Assembly: GCA_004369085.1 (NCBI GenBank)
Contig: ML210277.1
Coordinates: forward strand, 22,803 to 86,802
DNA length: 64,000 nt
Reading direction: 5' to 3'
From: Coprinopsis marcescibilis
Taxonomy: Eukaryota; Basidiomycota; Agaricomycetes; Agaricales; Psathyrellaceae
Shown here one piece after another: positions 36,666 through 49,720 of the stretch (positions are counted from its first letter, which is position 1; the number at the start of each line of letters is the position of its first letter). The position numbers were made by a program, and so were the translations under genes. Below the pieces are notes generated by a model. It was not told the DNA's origin and did not search any database. It saw nothing but the letters and a program-made list of their open reading frames with translations.

Positions 36666-38580
36666 CTGGGACACAGTTACGGATTTTTAGGAGCCGACGA
36701 TGGTTTTGGGATGTTATACATAGTTCAAAAGCATTGCGTCCAATGTTCATTGTACCCTTTGGCACTCTCATATCAGCTGATTTGGATATATAGACATTGA
36801 ATGGACATAGAATAAACCTCACAGTCCCTGCTAACTGACTCCTCTTTGAGTATAGCTCGCGATTGACAGACATAGGGCCCTATTTCTATGGGCGGCTATT
36901 ACTATGATAACCGTAGTACTATTAGGTAGTTGACTTGAAAGGTCAACAGACCTTTACTCATCTATTGAATTGTCGTCAAAGCTCCGTAAGAATACAGTGA
37001 ATAGGTATATGTTCTACATCACATGTCTGTATGCGGCAAAGCATATTATGTCAAGTCAAAGTAAGCGCCTAGATGCTTTAGGCTTTCCGACTGAATAAGC
37101 TTTCCGACTGAATTAACTTCCGCGGAAGATATTCCCTGTCACATCCCGCACATAACCAATGCGTTACATTCAATCACGGTCAGATGGTGATTATAGATTG
37201 ATATCACGATGCAGACTCAAGCGTCAAGTTGAAGAGCCGATCATGTATGTATTAGGGCGTCAGGCGGGGACTGTTGATCTGCGAGGCGGAAAGATCTTTC
37301 CGCCCCAGATCTCTGAGTAATAGACAATCAGCACGCACTCTGTGCATCTGGGCCATACGTACTATGACAAGCTGCAACCTTTGCCACGGTACAGGTCCTG
37401 AGTTTGAGAAGTATCGGAAACAGTTGTGAGAAGTCGCCACTGACCGCCTGTGTGACACTTCTTCAGAAATACCATAGAAGGTTGAATTAATGGAATCAAC
37501 CACCTTAAGAAGGGCAATGAAGGAGAAGTTCCAGGCCATAGGGAGATTATCAATAGTACTTCGCCCTGTGCATCTGTATAAATATGGGATGACTGAGATA
37601 GTATATCCCTCGAGAAGGTCGCACGACACCCTGGAAGTAGAACGTTGTCGTGAATAGAGAAACGTGAGATACATACGCTTGACGACAAGAAGAGCCTCCA
37701 GACTTCATTCAGCGGTTCAGCGACTGGAGAAGTCTTCCAAATGAAATTGCGTTCACTTGACTGCTAAAAATATGCTAAGAGACTCTCACAGCTATGTGCC
37801 GCGTAGCCTAACAGAACTATTCTCACATCACGCATACCAAGGCTTTCAGGCTGAATTTCGACCGGTTAACTGAGGGTAAGTTGTTTCAAACAACGCGAAC
37901 CACGACGAAAATTGCCGGTACGCATTAAGCACAGCCCACCACTTCGAATTTGAGCCCCGCATGTTCAAACGACTAGAAAAGCACTCCGAGTCCCGAACCC
38001 GTTGAATCCCTGACATCTGCCGCCATTTCAAGCTCTCACAACATCCTCGATGTAAATTCGAGCTCTATGTGCAGTGGATCTCTTGGCAGACAGGAAAGAC
38101 ACTGCGTCACATATACAGGGAAGGGAGATGACCTCAAGCCCTGGTGGATATTGATATTAAATGAACGGATGGTCACTCCACCGATTCAGAACCTCAGGAC
38201 TGTTCAGAGGATTATAATTCAAGGGCCAACTTTCTTTCACTTTGAAGTATAATACAGGTCGGAGTCCACGGGTATCTTAACGCATAAAATTTAGCTGCTC
38301 GATGCGTGAAGTAAACTTGGGCGTCAACTTAGGCGTCCACCGTAAGCGTCGGGCCCGGTTCTATTAGCGTGTCGTTATACATCAATGAATCACTCCCACG
38401 ATAGACCACCAATTCCGCGACTCGAAGTCCCCCGTTCGATCTGGTCGTCTCGTTCCTGCCACTACCCAAGTGCTTGCCGCAAGCGTTTCCAACTTTGACT
38501 TTCTGATTTATCAAAATTCAAGGTTCCACTGTGGATTGCGCTGTAGTAATCTGCTTGCAAACCCCTTATACACGCCCAAG
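36666..38580. other. Intergenic, no confident gene
   Basis: Minus-strand frames at 37252-37688 are open but overlap one another and show no domain. An AT-rich stretch at 36900-37200 contains two near copies of ctttccgactgaat (around 37084 and 37099). Confidence 0.4.
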
Positions 38581-41169
38581 ATGTCTTCCCAGAGTACATT
38601 CTTATTCCCTCCAAACCCAACCACCTCCAGAGGTTCATCGACCAAGCTCAGTTCGAACAAGGATCGCATTGTCTATACCACGGGGAAGGTCGTTGTAGTA
38701 TGTGGATGTCCCTCCAGCTCACCCTTTACTCGCTTTTAACGACGATCAGGTTCGTGATTTGAAGGTAGAGCCCACTGCATCTGAATCCGCCAGTCGATCT
38801 CAATCTTGACTGGTTCTGGAGAACCCAGCTTTAACGTTTGCATATACCGGTCATACCCAAAACGCCACTGTCGCACGTATCTCGCCCTCTGGTTACTACT
38901 GCGCATCTGCAGATGCCACGGGAACAGGTGGGCTCACATTGGGCTATTGGATTGACATCGGATATTCATATAGTTTTTCGAGTTCGCGTTTGGGATATAG
39001 CTGGCGAGGACAAGACTTTGAAAGGAGAGTACAAGGCCCTTGCAGGGCGTGTGTGAGTACCTTTGTCGCCTCATCGTAGACATTCGTACTGACTACGGAA
39101 ACGACAGCAATGATCTCGCTTGGGATGGCGAGAGCAAGCGTATCATAGCAGTGGGGGATGGACGCGATAAGTTCGCGATTCCCTTTACACGATGATGTGC
39201 CTTCCTCAGTCTTGGCTCTGTACAGATTTGGACACGCTTTCATGATGGATTCTGGCTCATCTACTGGTGAAATAATAGGACATTCAAAGGTACACATTTC
39301 AAAGGTTCTTGAAGCTCTTAGACCTAATGAACTGTAGGCTATCAATGCAGTTTCAATCAGACACCAACGCCCATTCAGAGCAGCAACAGCCGGAGACGAC
39401 ACAGTCATCAACTTCCACACAGGTAATTATCCATCCTCGCTCCCTTTCCCTTCCTACCCCTGATGCGCCATTTTTGCAGGCGTTCCATTCAAATATGACA
39501 AGGCAGGTATACTCAGTTGGAAGATGCACACGGCACTCCAATAACACCCCCCATTTGCAGTCCATCAAGACCCACAGCAATTTCGTCCACGACGTCCAGT
39601 TCTCGCCCTCAGGAGACCACTTCGTCAGCGTCGGGTCAGATGCCAAGTTCTTCATCTACGACGGCAAGACAGGCGACACCGTCGGCGAGTTCACTGACAC
39701 CCTGCACCGCGGCTCCATAGTGAGTAATCTACCCAAAGCAACCATCTCAAACACACGTTTAGTCCATTACATAGATGGCTGCTTCCTGGAGCCTGGATAA
39801 CAAATCTATCATAACTTCTTCAGCAGACCGCTCAGTCAAACTATGGGATGCAGAAACCCGCAAGACCCTCGCAACCTGGATAGTCGGTGCCGCTGTTGAA
39901 CATCAGCAAGTTGGAAATACCTGGAGCCCCAGCGTCGGCATAGTTTCGCTGTCCATCTCTGGTGAGCTCAACGTCTTTGACCCCCGAGTCAGCGACAAAC
40001 CCACACAGGTATACTCGGTGCGTGTTTCATCTTTCATACATTACCGGAAGGTGCCAACGCCTGCATGTGGTTAGGCTCCCCAAACATCCATCACCTCGTT
40101 CATCCCTGCCAAAGAGGACACTTTCATTGCCGGCACATCAGACGGTCGCGCCTTCTCCTACTCAACCAGCGACGAACAATCTGCTGTCCTCCAAGGTCCA
40201 GGTCACTCCGCTTTTGTCACAGGAATTGCAGCTTCCTCCTCTGGCAACGTTGCATATTCAATCGGATATGACGACGAAGTGCGCGAACTCGACCCTTCGT
40301 CGACTTCCTACCTGTGCGTCACTCATTATTCTCCTCCCACGTAGCACCTGTCTGACACGCAAGTACTAGCCCTGCGTCGATAAAGACATCCGCCCAACCC
40401 AGGGCTCTGGGCATCGCAGGAGATGGTACGGTCTTTGTTGCAGAACCCGAGCTCGTCGAAGCCTTCAGGTCCAACCAGAAGGTATTCGAACTAAAACCCA
40501 CATTCAAGCCGACCACCATAGCGGCAAGCGGTTCGAACGTTGCCGTTGGGGCTGAGGTGAGTTTGATTCTCTCGTGTTGACTTTATCTGACACATCTTTC
40601 GTAGGACAACAAAGTGTATCTGTTCGAATGGGACGGCAAGACTTTGAGGGAATCCGGGGTGCTTGATTCCAACAAGGGTCCCATCTCCGCCCTTGCTTTC
40701 TCACCAGACGGTGACCTCCTTGCGGCAGGTGATGTAAGTACCACGAACCACAGTGACGGCACCCTACACGACAGCAACTGATTCATCTTTTGGTAGGCTA
40801 AAGGCAAGATCATGCCATACAATATCAAAGAGAAAAAGGTCGGCCCTTTCCCTTTCCCTTTACCGTAATCCAGTCTCCAACTCAACCACGTTCATACAGC
40901 ATGTAACTGCCCTCTGGGTCTTCCACACTTCCCGCATCAACTCGCTTGCATGGACGTCTGATTCCAAGTTTTGCGCATCAGGCTCACTCGACACGAACAT
41001 CTACGTCTGGAGTCTAGGCAAGCCAGCAAAGAAGGTCGCAATCAAGGAAGCCAACCCTGGAGGTGTGAATGCTGTGGAATGGACCAATGGCGGCAAAGAT
41101 GGACGGTTGGTGTCTGGTGGCGCAGATGGGTGTGCGAGGGTGTGGCAAATTACTTTCCCTGAGGTGTAA
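38581..41169 (+). CDS. AIP1: Actin-interacting protein 1 (WD40, AIP1/WDR1)
   Basis: WD-repeat cofactor that works with cofilin to disassemble actin filaments in cortical patches. It starts MSSQSTFLFPPNPTTSRG. About a dozen exons give successive WD units: GHTQNATVARISPSGYYCAS, TVRVWDIAG, NDLAWDGESKRIIAVGDG and AINAVSIRHQRPFRAATAGD. Further units are NFVHDVQFSPSGDHFVSVGS, DRSVKLWDAETRKTLATW, INSLAWTSDSKFCASGSLD and a final GGADGCARVWQITFPEV. Two seven-bladed propellers are expected, and a length near 600 residues fits the family. The join at 38928-38990 (ATGT to VRVWD) fixes one intron. The second exon around 38755-38820 is less certain. Orthologues are single-copy in fungi. Confidence 0.9.
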
Positions 41170-41407
41170 GGAGAATGGTGTCAAGAAGCGATTGTGGATG
41201 TGGATGAAAGCAAGAAGCCGAACCAACGAATTATATCAACCATATCCATGTATGTACAATCTTAAAGCAAAGAGTAAAACCAGTATACGCGAAACAGGGA
41301 ACAACACATGTAACACGTAAAAGGCACCAGAAGAGCAAATGAATCAAGGCCATTGTCCATACAGATCAGTAAAATAAAGGAGAAATAGCCTGCTGCAAGG
41401 CTTTGTT

Positions 41408-42639
41408 TTAGGTCATTTCGACATCTAGTTCCACAGCAGCAGAAGGGTCAGTGGAAGGGGGCGCAGACGCTGGAGTGCTATCGCCCATGAACGCATCCAA
41501 CTCCTTGTCCAAATCTTCTGCGGTCTTGGGCTTCTGCTTCTGCTTGGCCTCCTTCGGCCTCTGAGGTCGGGGAGCCTTGGCGCGGATCGGTCCAATTCTT
41601 CCTCTACCTTGCGCGATACTATAACAGCGCAAGCCTTGAGTTAACCATAGTGCATGGATCCACTTAATCGAGCTCACCCTTTACCGGCAGCAGGCTGTTT
41701 CTGCACCGTGGCGGTGTCGTCACGGCTCAACCGCTCTAATAGCGGTTTCTTCTCCATCCTGTTCAGGAGCGATGCGGTTGATGGAGCACTTGCTGACCTC
41801 CGTGGAGCAGGAGGTGCTTGGAATTCGATCTTCATCGGTTGTCCTGTATTGATTAGGCGATCAGCACTCATCTTCAAGGGAAGGGAACGAGATGGATGGA
41901 TAGATGGATGGATGGTTTACCCTTTGCGAGGATCCCGTCATACTGCTTCTTCGCCCTTACAGCTTCAGCCTCAGTCTCGAATGTAATTAGCGCAGTCCCC
42001 CTCGACCTTCCGCTGTCGTCATACTAGAGGTCCAGTCGTCAAGAGGTCGGTTGTAGGGCGTCCATGATCCAACGAATCGAGCATGGTGGAGGTCGTCGTC
42101 CGCACGGAATCAAAAAAGGGAACAGAACAGAAGGGGTCGAATAATGTTGGCAAAACTTGTCTTTCATATCAAGTAAAGTCGGTGCTTGGTCGTACCAGGA
42201 GTAGTGGCTCTCGGACGAGCGTGCCAATTTGGCCAAAAATGGACTGAAAGGCGCATTATACCGTGTCAGCTTGCGTATGCAAAACCAGGGAGAGGGAGAA
42301 GATGGGGAAGAAGAAGACCCACGTTCAAATCCTTTGGCATAACCTCATAATGTAAGTTTGTGACCTTGATTTTGCAGGAGACGCCGGTTGATGGTGTGCT
42401 GACGAGGGTGCTGCCAGCGCTATTCGCGCCTTGTTTATTGCCCCGTCGGTCGCTGTTTCCGAACAGGTCGTGTTGCCAGGGTGCATCTGCGTCGCCTTTG
42501 GGGGGCCTCTGTCATTCCCAACCGTCAAAATTCGTCGAAAATAAGGACGAGTGGTCCTGTTAGAATCGGATTAAAACTTCTAAAAGATGTTTGCCCTCAC
42601 GTTGTAGGGCTTTCGTGCGTTTCCTCTTAAAGATGCCAT
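41408..42639 (-). CDS. ALY/REF-type mRNA export adaptor (RRM)
   Basis: RNA-binding adaptor of the TREX pathway (yeast Yra1, fission yeast Mlo3, animal ALYREF), nuclear. A short first exon encodes MASLRGNARKPYN. The next begins RPPKGDADAPWQHDLFG and leads into the RRM, with RNP2 in CKIKVTNLHYEV. After introns come IFGQIGTLVREPLLL and RNP1-like RSRGTALITFETEAEA. Then follow AVRAKKQYDGILAKG and QPMKIEFQAPPAPRR. The tail is basic with QGRGRIGPIRAKAP and PKTAEDLDKELDAFMGD, the C-terminal helix typical of the family. The intron within RNP1 is long (about 170 nt) compared with neighbours. Confidence in family is high. The exact first exon is inferred. Confidence 0.85.
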
Positions 42640-43243
42640 TGAAATTTGAATTAGAGTAGAGGAAAGAGCAGAGCTTGGACGGTGATGATGACGGTATGAG
42701 TACAAGACTTGAATGGAGTTCTTTGCGGGGGCGGGCTGCAACTGAGACCGGCAGTGCCGGCACAACCGGAACCACCCGACTGGGGTTTACCGGGCCATAG
42801 CGGACCGTGACCGTTGTCATTGGCAGAGAGGAACAGACTCAAAACACACTCATGGCCGTTACGTTTTCCAGCTAGTCGAACATCATCTAGCCTAGTCAAA
42901 CACCCATTGCCGCTAACTGCAGAGAATCGGATCCACGAGAAAACGACAGTGAACGAGCTTGTCGTGAGAACTTCGCCCTCACGTCCTTTGCTCACTCAGT
43001 ACAATTCACGGAACTCCATTCCAAAGACCAGATAGCGCACCATAGCCCCGCTTTAATCAGTAGTACACGGACAGGGCTTCACCAATGTTCCCAAAGAGCA
43101 AACCAACATATAACCACGTAAATGGTGACGCTAAATGTTAACCATGCTAAGTCGATCCACCTTTCGTTCGAGGGTCGATATTTGGATGAAGAGGGAGGCA
43201 ATATCAATATTGCATATTAGTCGGTGTGTACTGATGTAACGTT
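42640..43243. other. Promoter side of ALY/REF and 3' flank of mL59
   Basis: No gene is seen. A minus-strand frame (42651-42995) overlaps the export-adaptor start in another frame and has no domain. Confidence 0.45.
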
Positions 43244-44060
43244 TTAGAACGGAAGCTTGGGCATCTTCTTCATAGCCCTGGGTGGTTTGAGAGGGTTGGG
43301 GCGCCTCTTCTTGTAGAACTATAACGGCAAACTGTCAGTAGGGAATAAAAAGCAAGTTGCAAGAACAACGCACGGCTTTGTATTTGGCAATTCTGTCCGA
43401 CATGTGAACCATAAGCTTGGCGGTCCTCTCCTCCCTCTTGACCTTGGCCCTCTCCCAAGCGTGTCCCTTGAACATACGCTTCTTGCCAGCATACAACTTG
43501 ATACCAATATCCGCACCAGCCTTTTGCTTCAAATCAACCGCGCCCTCCCAAAGCATACGTTGTGCCTTGGGATCATTCGCAGAAGGATATGATGTCCAGC
43601 TCCTGGGGGCTTTGACCTCCGGAATTACGGGTTGCCGGCGTCGCGTTTCTGCAGTAGCCTGCTCCTCAAATGCCTGAGACGCGAGTTGAGCGTAATTGGG
43701 GTTGAACCTCTTCACCCGTGGGTTGGTCGGGTCCAAGAGGGGAGTTTTCGGGCCCGGTGGTAAGTGGTGAAGCAAACCCGCTGCCTTCGCTTTCTTCACC
43801 AGTTCCGCCTGTCGTCGCAAAGAGTATCTGGGGTCGCCCCAACGTTTCGTTTTCTCGTTGAAACGTGGAATGAAAGGGTTGAAAACCCGGAGACCCTTGG
43901 TAGGTTCTACGTTTTGGCCAGCCGAACTCGATTCTGCCGTTGTCGCAGTGCTTGCTGGCAGTGGACCATTGCGCCTGATTTGTTGAGCGGCGTGTCGAGA
44001 TTCCCGGCTTAGGAATTTGAAGACGTCCTTCTTGGCAGCATTAGAGATAGCGGTGGTCAT
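43244..44060 (-). CDS. Mitochondrial large-subunit ribosomal protein mL59 (MRPL25-like)
   Basis: Fungal mitoribosome protein. It starts MTTAISNAAKKDVFKFLS; an in-frame ATG 30 nt upstream is possible but less likely. Family features are VFNPFIPRFNEKTKRWGDP, YSLRRQAELVKKAKAAG, LLHHLPPGPKTPLL and a basic region KLYAGKKRMFKGHAWERAK. A single intron follows IAKYKA. The last exon reads FYKKRRPNPLKPPRAMKKM and ends KLPF, a characteristic tail. The N terminus is basic and amphipathic, as expected for mitochondrial import. Length (about 250 residues) is longer than the yeast protein but usual for basidiomycetes. Confidence 0.85.
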
Positions 44061-46573
44061 GCTGGCCACGACCGGACGAGTACAGCTCACAACCTCGCGT
44101 TACGCGCCGACGCTCAAATTCCTTTGTTTGCATAAGACGCCGTTGGCAATCATGCGCCGGCCGGGCCGAATTTGCGATTAAATTTAAATAGTCAAGAGGC
44201 GCGGGGGTGCATTGGCAGAACTTGTTTCTGCGATATCGTGTTCTCTTGAATCCTGAAACCTGTGGTATACACCTAAAACGAAACATTTCCCAGCAATACA
44301 CCAACTGTTACCTCATGGCCATCTCGACGAATCATCCCTGTATGTCATCCTCACTGCTCGTCTGACCTTTTAGTGTCTACACTTTGCCATTTGCTAAGTA
44401 GGTTCAGAACCCGCATCCGTGCTGGTCAATTGGCATCGGTTAACTTGTTTTGAAAAGCCATCCGTCTCGATTCCTCCTCGATCAATCAAGGGATGCCTGT
44501 CCCAACTCAAGTAGCTTCGCTTGCGACGAGCCAAGTTAATCCGCATTCGAGGTCTTATAGTATCTGCACTTTATGGTACCGAATAACCCCTGGGATTCAA
44601 TGTGAATCCTTGGCAAGAAAGGACATACTGTGCTCCCCTTGTTTATCACGCAAGCCCGTCAATCTCTCGCGACTTTGCCGGCCCAATAAAATACCACAGG
44701 TAAACGTATCAATCATGTTCTTCAGTAACCAAGGCACACATTGACGGGACACCAAACTGCTGGATTCACGCACGTTATAAACCGCGAGCTCTGTTGCTGA
44801 TTTCCACCTTAAACATGCATTTGCCAAATACCAACTGCATGTTTGTGGGGCCGGCGCCCAGGGTAAGTTTGTGGACATCGAGTACCAATACATTGCCGAG
44901 TCTGGGTCCTGTGGTCAGATGTCGCACACCTAGCCTGAGGCTCTGCGTGGGTGTACGGTATAGGTCTGTATAGACCCTTAGAGACCCTGGTTAATCTGAG
45001 CATGGTCCATGGCCTGTCATTGAAAGTGAGTGCCCACCTCGACCGTGAAGATGCAACGTTAACTACACAGCTTGGGCAACGCCTTCTTCTAGCTATCGTC
45101 CACTCAACAAGGCCGATGTGGGGATCTGTATGCTCGCCATCCATCGTTCCTGGAATTTAGCATTCTCCATGCCCACTTCTATAATTATGCCAGCTCTCGA
45201 TTCCATCTTTTCTCAGCGTCAAGCCCCATCAGTGTTTCGATTATGCGAATATAGTACAACGCCACTGGCGATGACAGAAGCACAAAGTGCTGTAGGTATA
45301 TCAAGCTGGCTGCTTGTAGGCTGCATTCTATTGTTCGATGCCTCCGATGTGGGTACACTTTCCGATGTGTAGACTCGTTATGGAAGTAACCCACTGTCCA
45401 CTGATTGTTTGTAGCAACTGCAGCCTGCAACCTGCTGGCAATTATAACACTGCTGGGACGGGTATATATCTCGCGCTGAAAAATTCACGCAATATCCTTG
45501 ACTATATTTTTTCAAAGATATTGTGCAGTACAGAATGTTTGAACAATAGGTAACATATAGTTATGGATTTTGAGTGGATATGGCAGGTTGTCATAGAATC
45601 TGATCGCATCTGTACTTGCTCGTCTCCCTTATTGTGTAGGGAGACAACAGAGGCATTGTTAGAGTCCAATTTTGTTGAGCATTGCAATATGGTTGGCAAA
45701 CCATAAACTAAATGTTACATATTGTACGAATCATTTTGCAGCTTACTATATGTTCCCGCTGATATGATACATTTAGTTTTAGATTTAGCGGTCATTTTGC
45801 GACGCGAAGTATTTTCCCGTCCCAGCAGTATAATTACCAGCAAGGTCTCCAGACGTCCATGAGCGATGAGTGTTGAGCGACGCCGTGGGTGTACTGCTTT
45901 TTCCAAGCTTTTTCAAGATATGTTGTGCAGCGGCGATCGCCCGAGTTAAGCGCGGGAGCCTAAACAAGCAGTGTCCTCCCACGATGACTGCCGGCCGCCG
46001 GACTCGGGGACCAGCTGGCAATCGATGACTCTCGCGAACGCGAACAGCCTGAGCGTCTCTTCTTTCAACAGCTTTTACCGACGTTGCGCCTCAGCAGTGT
46101 ACACTTCCGAAAAACCGCTCGTGAAATGCAGTGCTCTGACTGACATTAATGGAACCTTTGTTGTCTTTGCTCCTTTGCCAACGGCTACTCTTGTTCTCGT
46201 CCCACCACCAGGACACAAGGTCTCTTGTATGCGCTAAACGACGAGGAGAATTCATTCGGAGATCTGCGATCTCTGGCATGGGGTAGGCAGACAAGCAGCA
46301 TGACCATACGCGTAATTTATAGACCAACAGGTTGCAGTCACCTCAGGCAGCACCGCCATGGGGTACGTACTCGGGATAATGCAACCACAGCGCATGTTCA
46401 GCTGTAGACGTATGTACACTGGCAACGTAAGACAGCAGGTTGGGCTCCTGACAAGGGTATCAGACCCGACCTACACGCACACAACACGTTGAAAGGATAT
46501 AAAAAGCCCACGAATTTTGACACCGCTCTTCTCCCTATTTCTGCCCACCCACCTCGTCTTACTGCAACCGAGG
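44061..46573. other. Gene-free 2.5 kb, promoter of F-box gene at right end
   Basis: No frame here shows a domain. Frames at 44597-45144 minus and 45970-46240 plus are short and unsupported. A clear TATA (tataaaaag, 46498-46506) sits 68 bp before the F-box gene ATG. Confidence 0.45.
46498..46506 (+). promoter_or_regulatory. TATA box of the F-box gene
   Basis: tataaaaag, 68 bp upstream of ATG 46574. No ATG occurs between them. Confidence 0.6.
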
Positions 46574-47755
46574 ATGAACACTATCCAGCATCTTCCGACG
46601 GAGTTGCTCATTGACCTCTTCTGTATCTCTCTCGGTGATGCGGTCCCTCTTCCTGCGCCTCTCAAGCGCGGTGTCGTTTCCAACGTATCACATAACCCGC
46701 TGAACCTGGGCCTCGTCTGCAAACGATGGCGTAGCATAACGTTCACTTTCCCCGCCCTCTGGACCACTATCAACGTCCGGAACCCCATACCCTCCGATGT
46801 TCCCGTCTTGAACGAGTGGCTCGAGCGTTCAGGGCAACATCCATTGGACATATCATTTCAGGAAAGCCATTCGCACAGCAAGAACTCTGCAATGGCTCAA
46901 ATTCTCCCAGTCGCACTCCAACACCACACGAGATGGCGAAAGCTTCGACTGGCCATTTCCAGCGATGCAGAAGCGGCGTTTTCCGCTAGTCGAATCTCGT
47001 CTCTTCCCCTCCTCCAAAGCATCACGATAATCGGCCTAGGTAAAATACACCCTGTTGTAAAGGACGCCTTTCTTTCGCAACTCTACGGCTCTTCGCCGGC
47101 ACTACAGGACCTGAAGCTTGGGATCAAGTTGGACAACAATACCTTGGCCCATGTACCTTGGGAACGGCTTGAATCTGTCGACCTCCGAAGTGTCCACGCC
47201 TCGCAGCTACACCCTATTCTCAAGGCATCCCGCAACCTTCGAGACCTTAATATCCGAGGCGTCGAAGGGATGCCCCAGTACTTCGTCACCCATGTCGAGC
47301 TTCCTTTTCTACAAAAACTATCTGTTTCAGCGGACGATGCCCTTTGCGGCTTTTTTAGCTCTGCGACTCTTCCAGGGTTGACGGAACTGCGAATTGGTCC
47401 CGGTATTAACCCAGACCGACATTTTATTTGGAACAGCCTTGAACGGCTTCTCCAGCGGTCTGGTTGCACCTTGCGGAGTCTCGAGTGCGGTGCCTTGAGT
47501 GAAGGCAACCATTCGTCGGACCCTCTCATGTCGCTGCTGTGGTCTCCCACCATGGCGGGTATCCATGAGCTCACCGTATTCTCTAATGTTAGGGCTGGGA
47601 CGGTCATGTCTCTGGTACATGGGGATTATCCCACAGTGCACTTACTCCCTGAGCTGCGAATGCTCACGATTGGGAGGATGACCTCGGTGGATCAAGGAAT
47701 GGTTTCTACGGTGATGTCGTCTAGGTCCCAGTGTTGTGCACGTGTGTGCAAATGA
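46574..47755 (+). CDS. F-box protein
   Basis: Single-exon frame of 393 codons from ATG 46574. The first residues (MNTIQHLPTELLIDLFCIS) and LGLVCKRWRSITFTFPALW form the F-box that binds Skp1 in SCF ubiquitin ligases. The remainder has Leu-rich, irregular repeats (SLPLLQSITIIGLGKIHP, LESVDLRSVHASQLHPILKA, PGLTELRIGPGINPD) consistent with an LRR-like substrate domain. Many Agaricomycetes carry large expanded families of such proteins, and the substrate cannot be inferred. It ends abruptly after a Cys/Arg-rich segment (SQCCARVCK), so a further 3' exon may be missing from this model. Confidence 0.82.
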   Translation: MNTIQHLPTELLIDLFCISLGDAVPLPAPLKRGVVSNVSHNPLNLGLVCKRWRSITFTFPALWTTINVRNPIPSDVPVLNEWLERSGQHPLDISFQESHSHSKNSAMAQILPVALQHHTRWRKLRLAISSDAEAAFSASRISSLPLLQSITIIGLGKIHPVVKDAFLSQLYGSSPALQDLKLGIKLDNNTLAHVPWERLESVDLRSVHASQLHPILKASRNLRDLNIRGVEGMPQYFVTHVELPFLQKLSVSADDALCGFFSSATLPGLTELRIGPGINPDRHFIWNSLERLLQRSGCTLRSLECGALSEGNHSSDPLMSLLWSPTMAGIHELTVFSNVRAGTVMSLVHGDYPTVHLLPELRMLTIGRMTSVDQGMVSTVMSSRSQCCARVCK

Positions 47756-48345
47756 ATCTTATAATACACCGTATGCGGAAGAGGAAATCCTTTGGACTGA
47801 ATATTGTATTGGATTCTCGCATTTTGCCTTCTGATATCTAATAAATATCATCGAATATGAGGAAACTCACCTTAAGTATCATGTGCACTATTAATATATG
47901 CTTTAATACGAGAACCCAACAGATCCGAGTTATCGTATCTCGACTCTTGTCTTGACTTCGCACTGGCAGCCCAAAGTCCCCTTCCCTGAATGAATCATAG
48001 GTTAATTCCTGGGACCATGCTGTCACAGTCACAATTCTGTCACGGCTTGAAACTGGGCAACACCGTCAGCAACGCTTCACCATCGTCCACCAACCGTTCT
48101 CAGCTTGAAAATCACACTCCTTCAACCATTGCTTTCGAATTCGTTCATCGAATCAATCAATATACCTGGGCGGGCCTGCGCAATATTTAATGATGTCATC
48201 CCTTTCACTGGCACCGAGATGACTCCAGATCGGAGCCATTCAATACGTGACTGTACCGTACCGGACTGCGCATTCTGAGTTACTTCAAAAGCCTCGATAG
48301 CGATACACAAGCAGCAGCTTCAAGCTAACCGACTCCTCGACGAAA
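47756..48345. other. Intergenic, F-box to HAD gene
   Basis: No gene is seen. Contains the F-box 3' end and the HAD promoter. Confidence 0.5.
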
Positions 48346-49363
48346 ATGGCCGGCAAACTCACTGACAGGAAGGTCTTGATTTTCGACGTGTACGGGACCC
48401 TGATGGTACGGAAACTACGGAAACGTTATTGATCTTTATCTCGATCGCACCGCTGATGCTAGCGTCCGACAGGATTGGGAGAGTGGCATATACAATGCGC
48501 TGCAGCCTCTGTTGTCCAAATTCGAAGCCTCAAATACGTGGAGTCAGAAAGAGGCGTTGCAAGCGTTCGGCTCTGTTGAGACTGATCTCCAGAGCCAGTA
48601 CCCAGAGATGGTCTATTCCGACCTTCTCGCCAAAGTCCACGAAGTGTTGGAGCAACGATTGAAGGCATTGTCGTCTCAGGATATTCAGGCTTCGACACTG
48701 GACGCAAAAACGAGCGCGAGTGAAGGCACATCTGAGGGGGCCTCGACATCAGCAGCAGCCGTAGACCCCACTATCGACCCACACGTCATTTTCGGCAACT
48801 CTATCAAGCACTGGCCCATCTTCCAAGATTCCGCCGAGGCTCTGAAGCGGCTCTCTCGCCATTTCAAACTCGTCGTCCTATCCAACGTCGACCGACAGTC
48901 CTTCCAGCACACCCACGCCGTTCTATCAGAGGGTACCTACCCAAGCGATGTCACACCTTACCTTTATCCATCCAACAACCCGCATAAATTCTGGCATCCA
49001 CAGGCGACAGCAGGCTCCAAATCCCCTTTCACGGCTATAGCAACAGCGCAGGATACTGGGTGTTACAAGCCTGCTTTGGGCGGGTTCAGAGCCGTGTTGG
49101 ATTATATTCAGACGCAGACTGACCTTTTTGATGGAACACTCGAGGGGAGCACCGATGTTAAATCCAAGGTTCTGGTTGTCGCACAAAGCTTGCCTCACGA
49201 CCATGTTCCTGCCAGGGAGCTTGGAGTACCAAGTGTTTGGATTGACCGCCAGTCGGCTGTCACTTGCAACGAGCTTCCTGGGGACCAGAAGCCATGGACC
49301 TGGAGGTTTGAAACATTGGGTCAGATGGCGGACGCTGTGGAGAAGGAGCTTCTCTCGAAGTAG
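48346..49363 (+). CDS. HAD-superfamily hydrolase, haloacid dehalogenase type II-like
   Basis: Two exons (60 and 891 nt) give 316 residues. Motif I is in VLIFDVYGTLM, with the nucleophile Asp. The residue two after it is Tyr, as in 2-haloacid dehalogenases, instead of the Asp of phosphatases. Motif II is KLVVLSNVDRQSF (Ser/Asn). A Lys in the TGCYKPALGGF segment fits motif III, and VLVVAQSLPHDHVPARELG replaces the usual acidic motif IV. A Ser/Ala/Thr-rich loop (SASEGTSEGASTSAAAVD) interrupts the cap. The start is fixed by the 67-nt intron immediately after MAGKLT..TLM. The biological substrate is unknown; many fungal members are annotated by similarity only. Confidence 0.85.
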
Positions 49364-49720
49364 GATGCCTTTCGGCTGCGGAAATATGTAAAATTGGACG
49401 CAATTGTATCGACCAATTTCCAAAGTTCAGTGGGATTGAACCCAAGAGCATTGCGAAGCTGGATCCGAACTGGTTCCTACTGGTAATACGAAAAATACAA
49501 GGGGTTGAAGGTTATCAAGTGCGCCGGTGGTTTCGGGTTTCATGCAAGCGCCGATCGGCGATGGAACAGCGGCAGGGGTGGAAGTACGCAGACGCGTGGA
49601 AGGCAAACGCGTGGAGTTGGAAAGAATACCTCTGACGTTCGTGGCGTCATCGTTGAGGCCACTCAAGGTGTACCGTGTTATGTATTTATCTGAACAAGCC
49701 TGGCCGCTTTAAACATTAAC
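49364..49720. other. Upstream region of GH72 copy E
   Basis: No gene is seen. It is GC-mixed, with no clear TATA within 100 bp of the GH72 start. Confidence 0.5.

Noticed and set aside
41460..41530. Separate small gene at the end of the ALY/REF locus
   Set aside because: The frame joins by splicing to the RRM exons and matches the C-terminal tail expected for the family.
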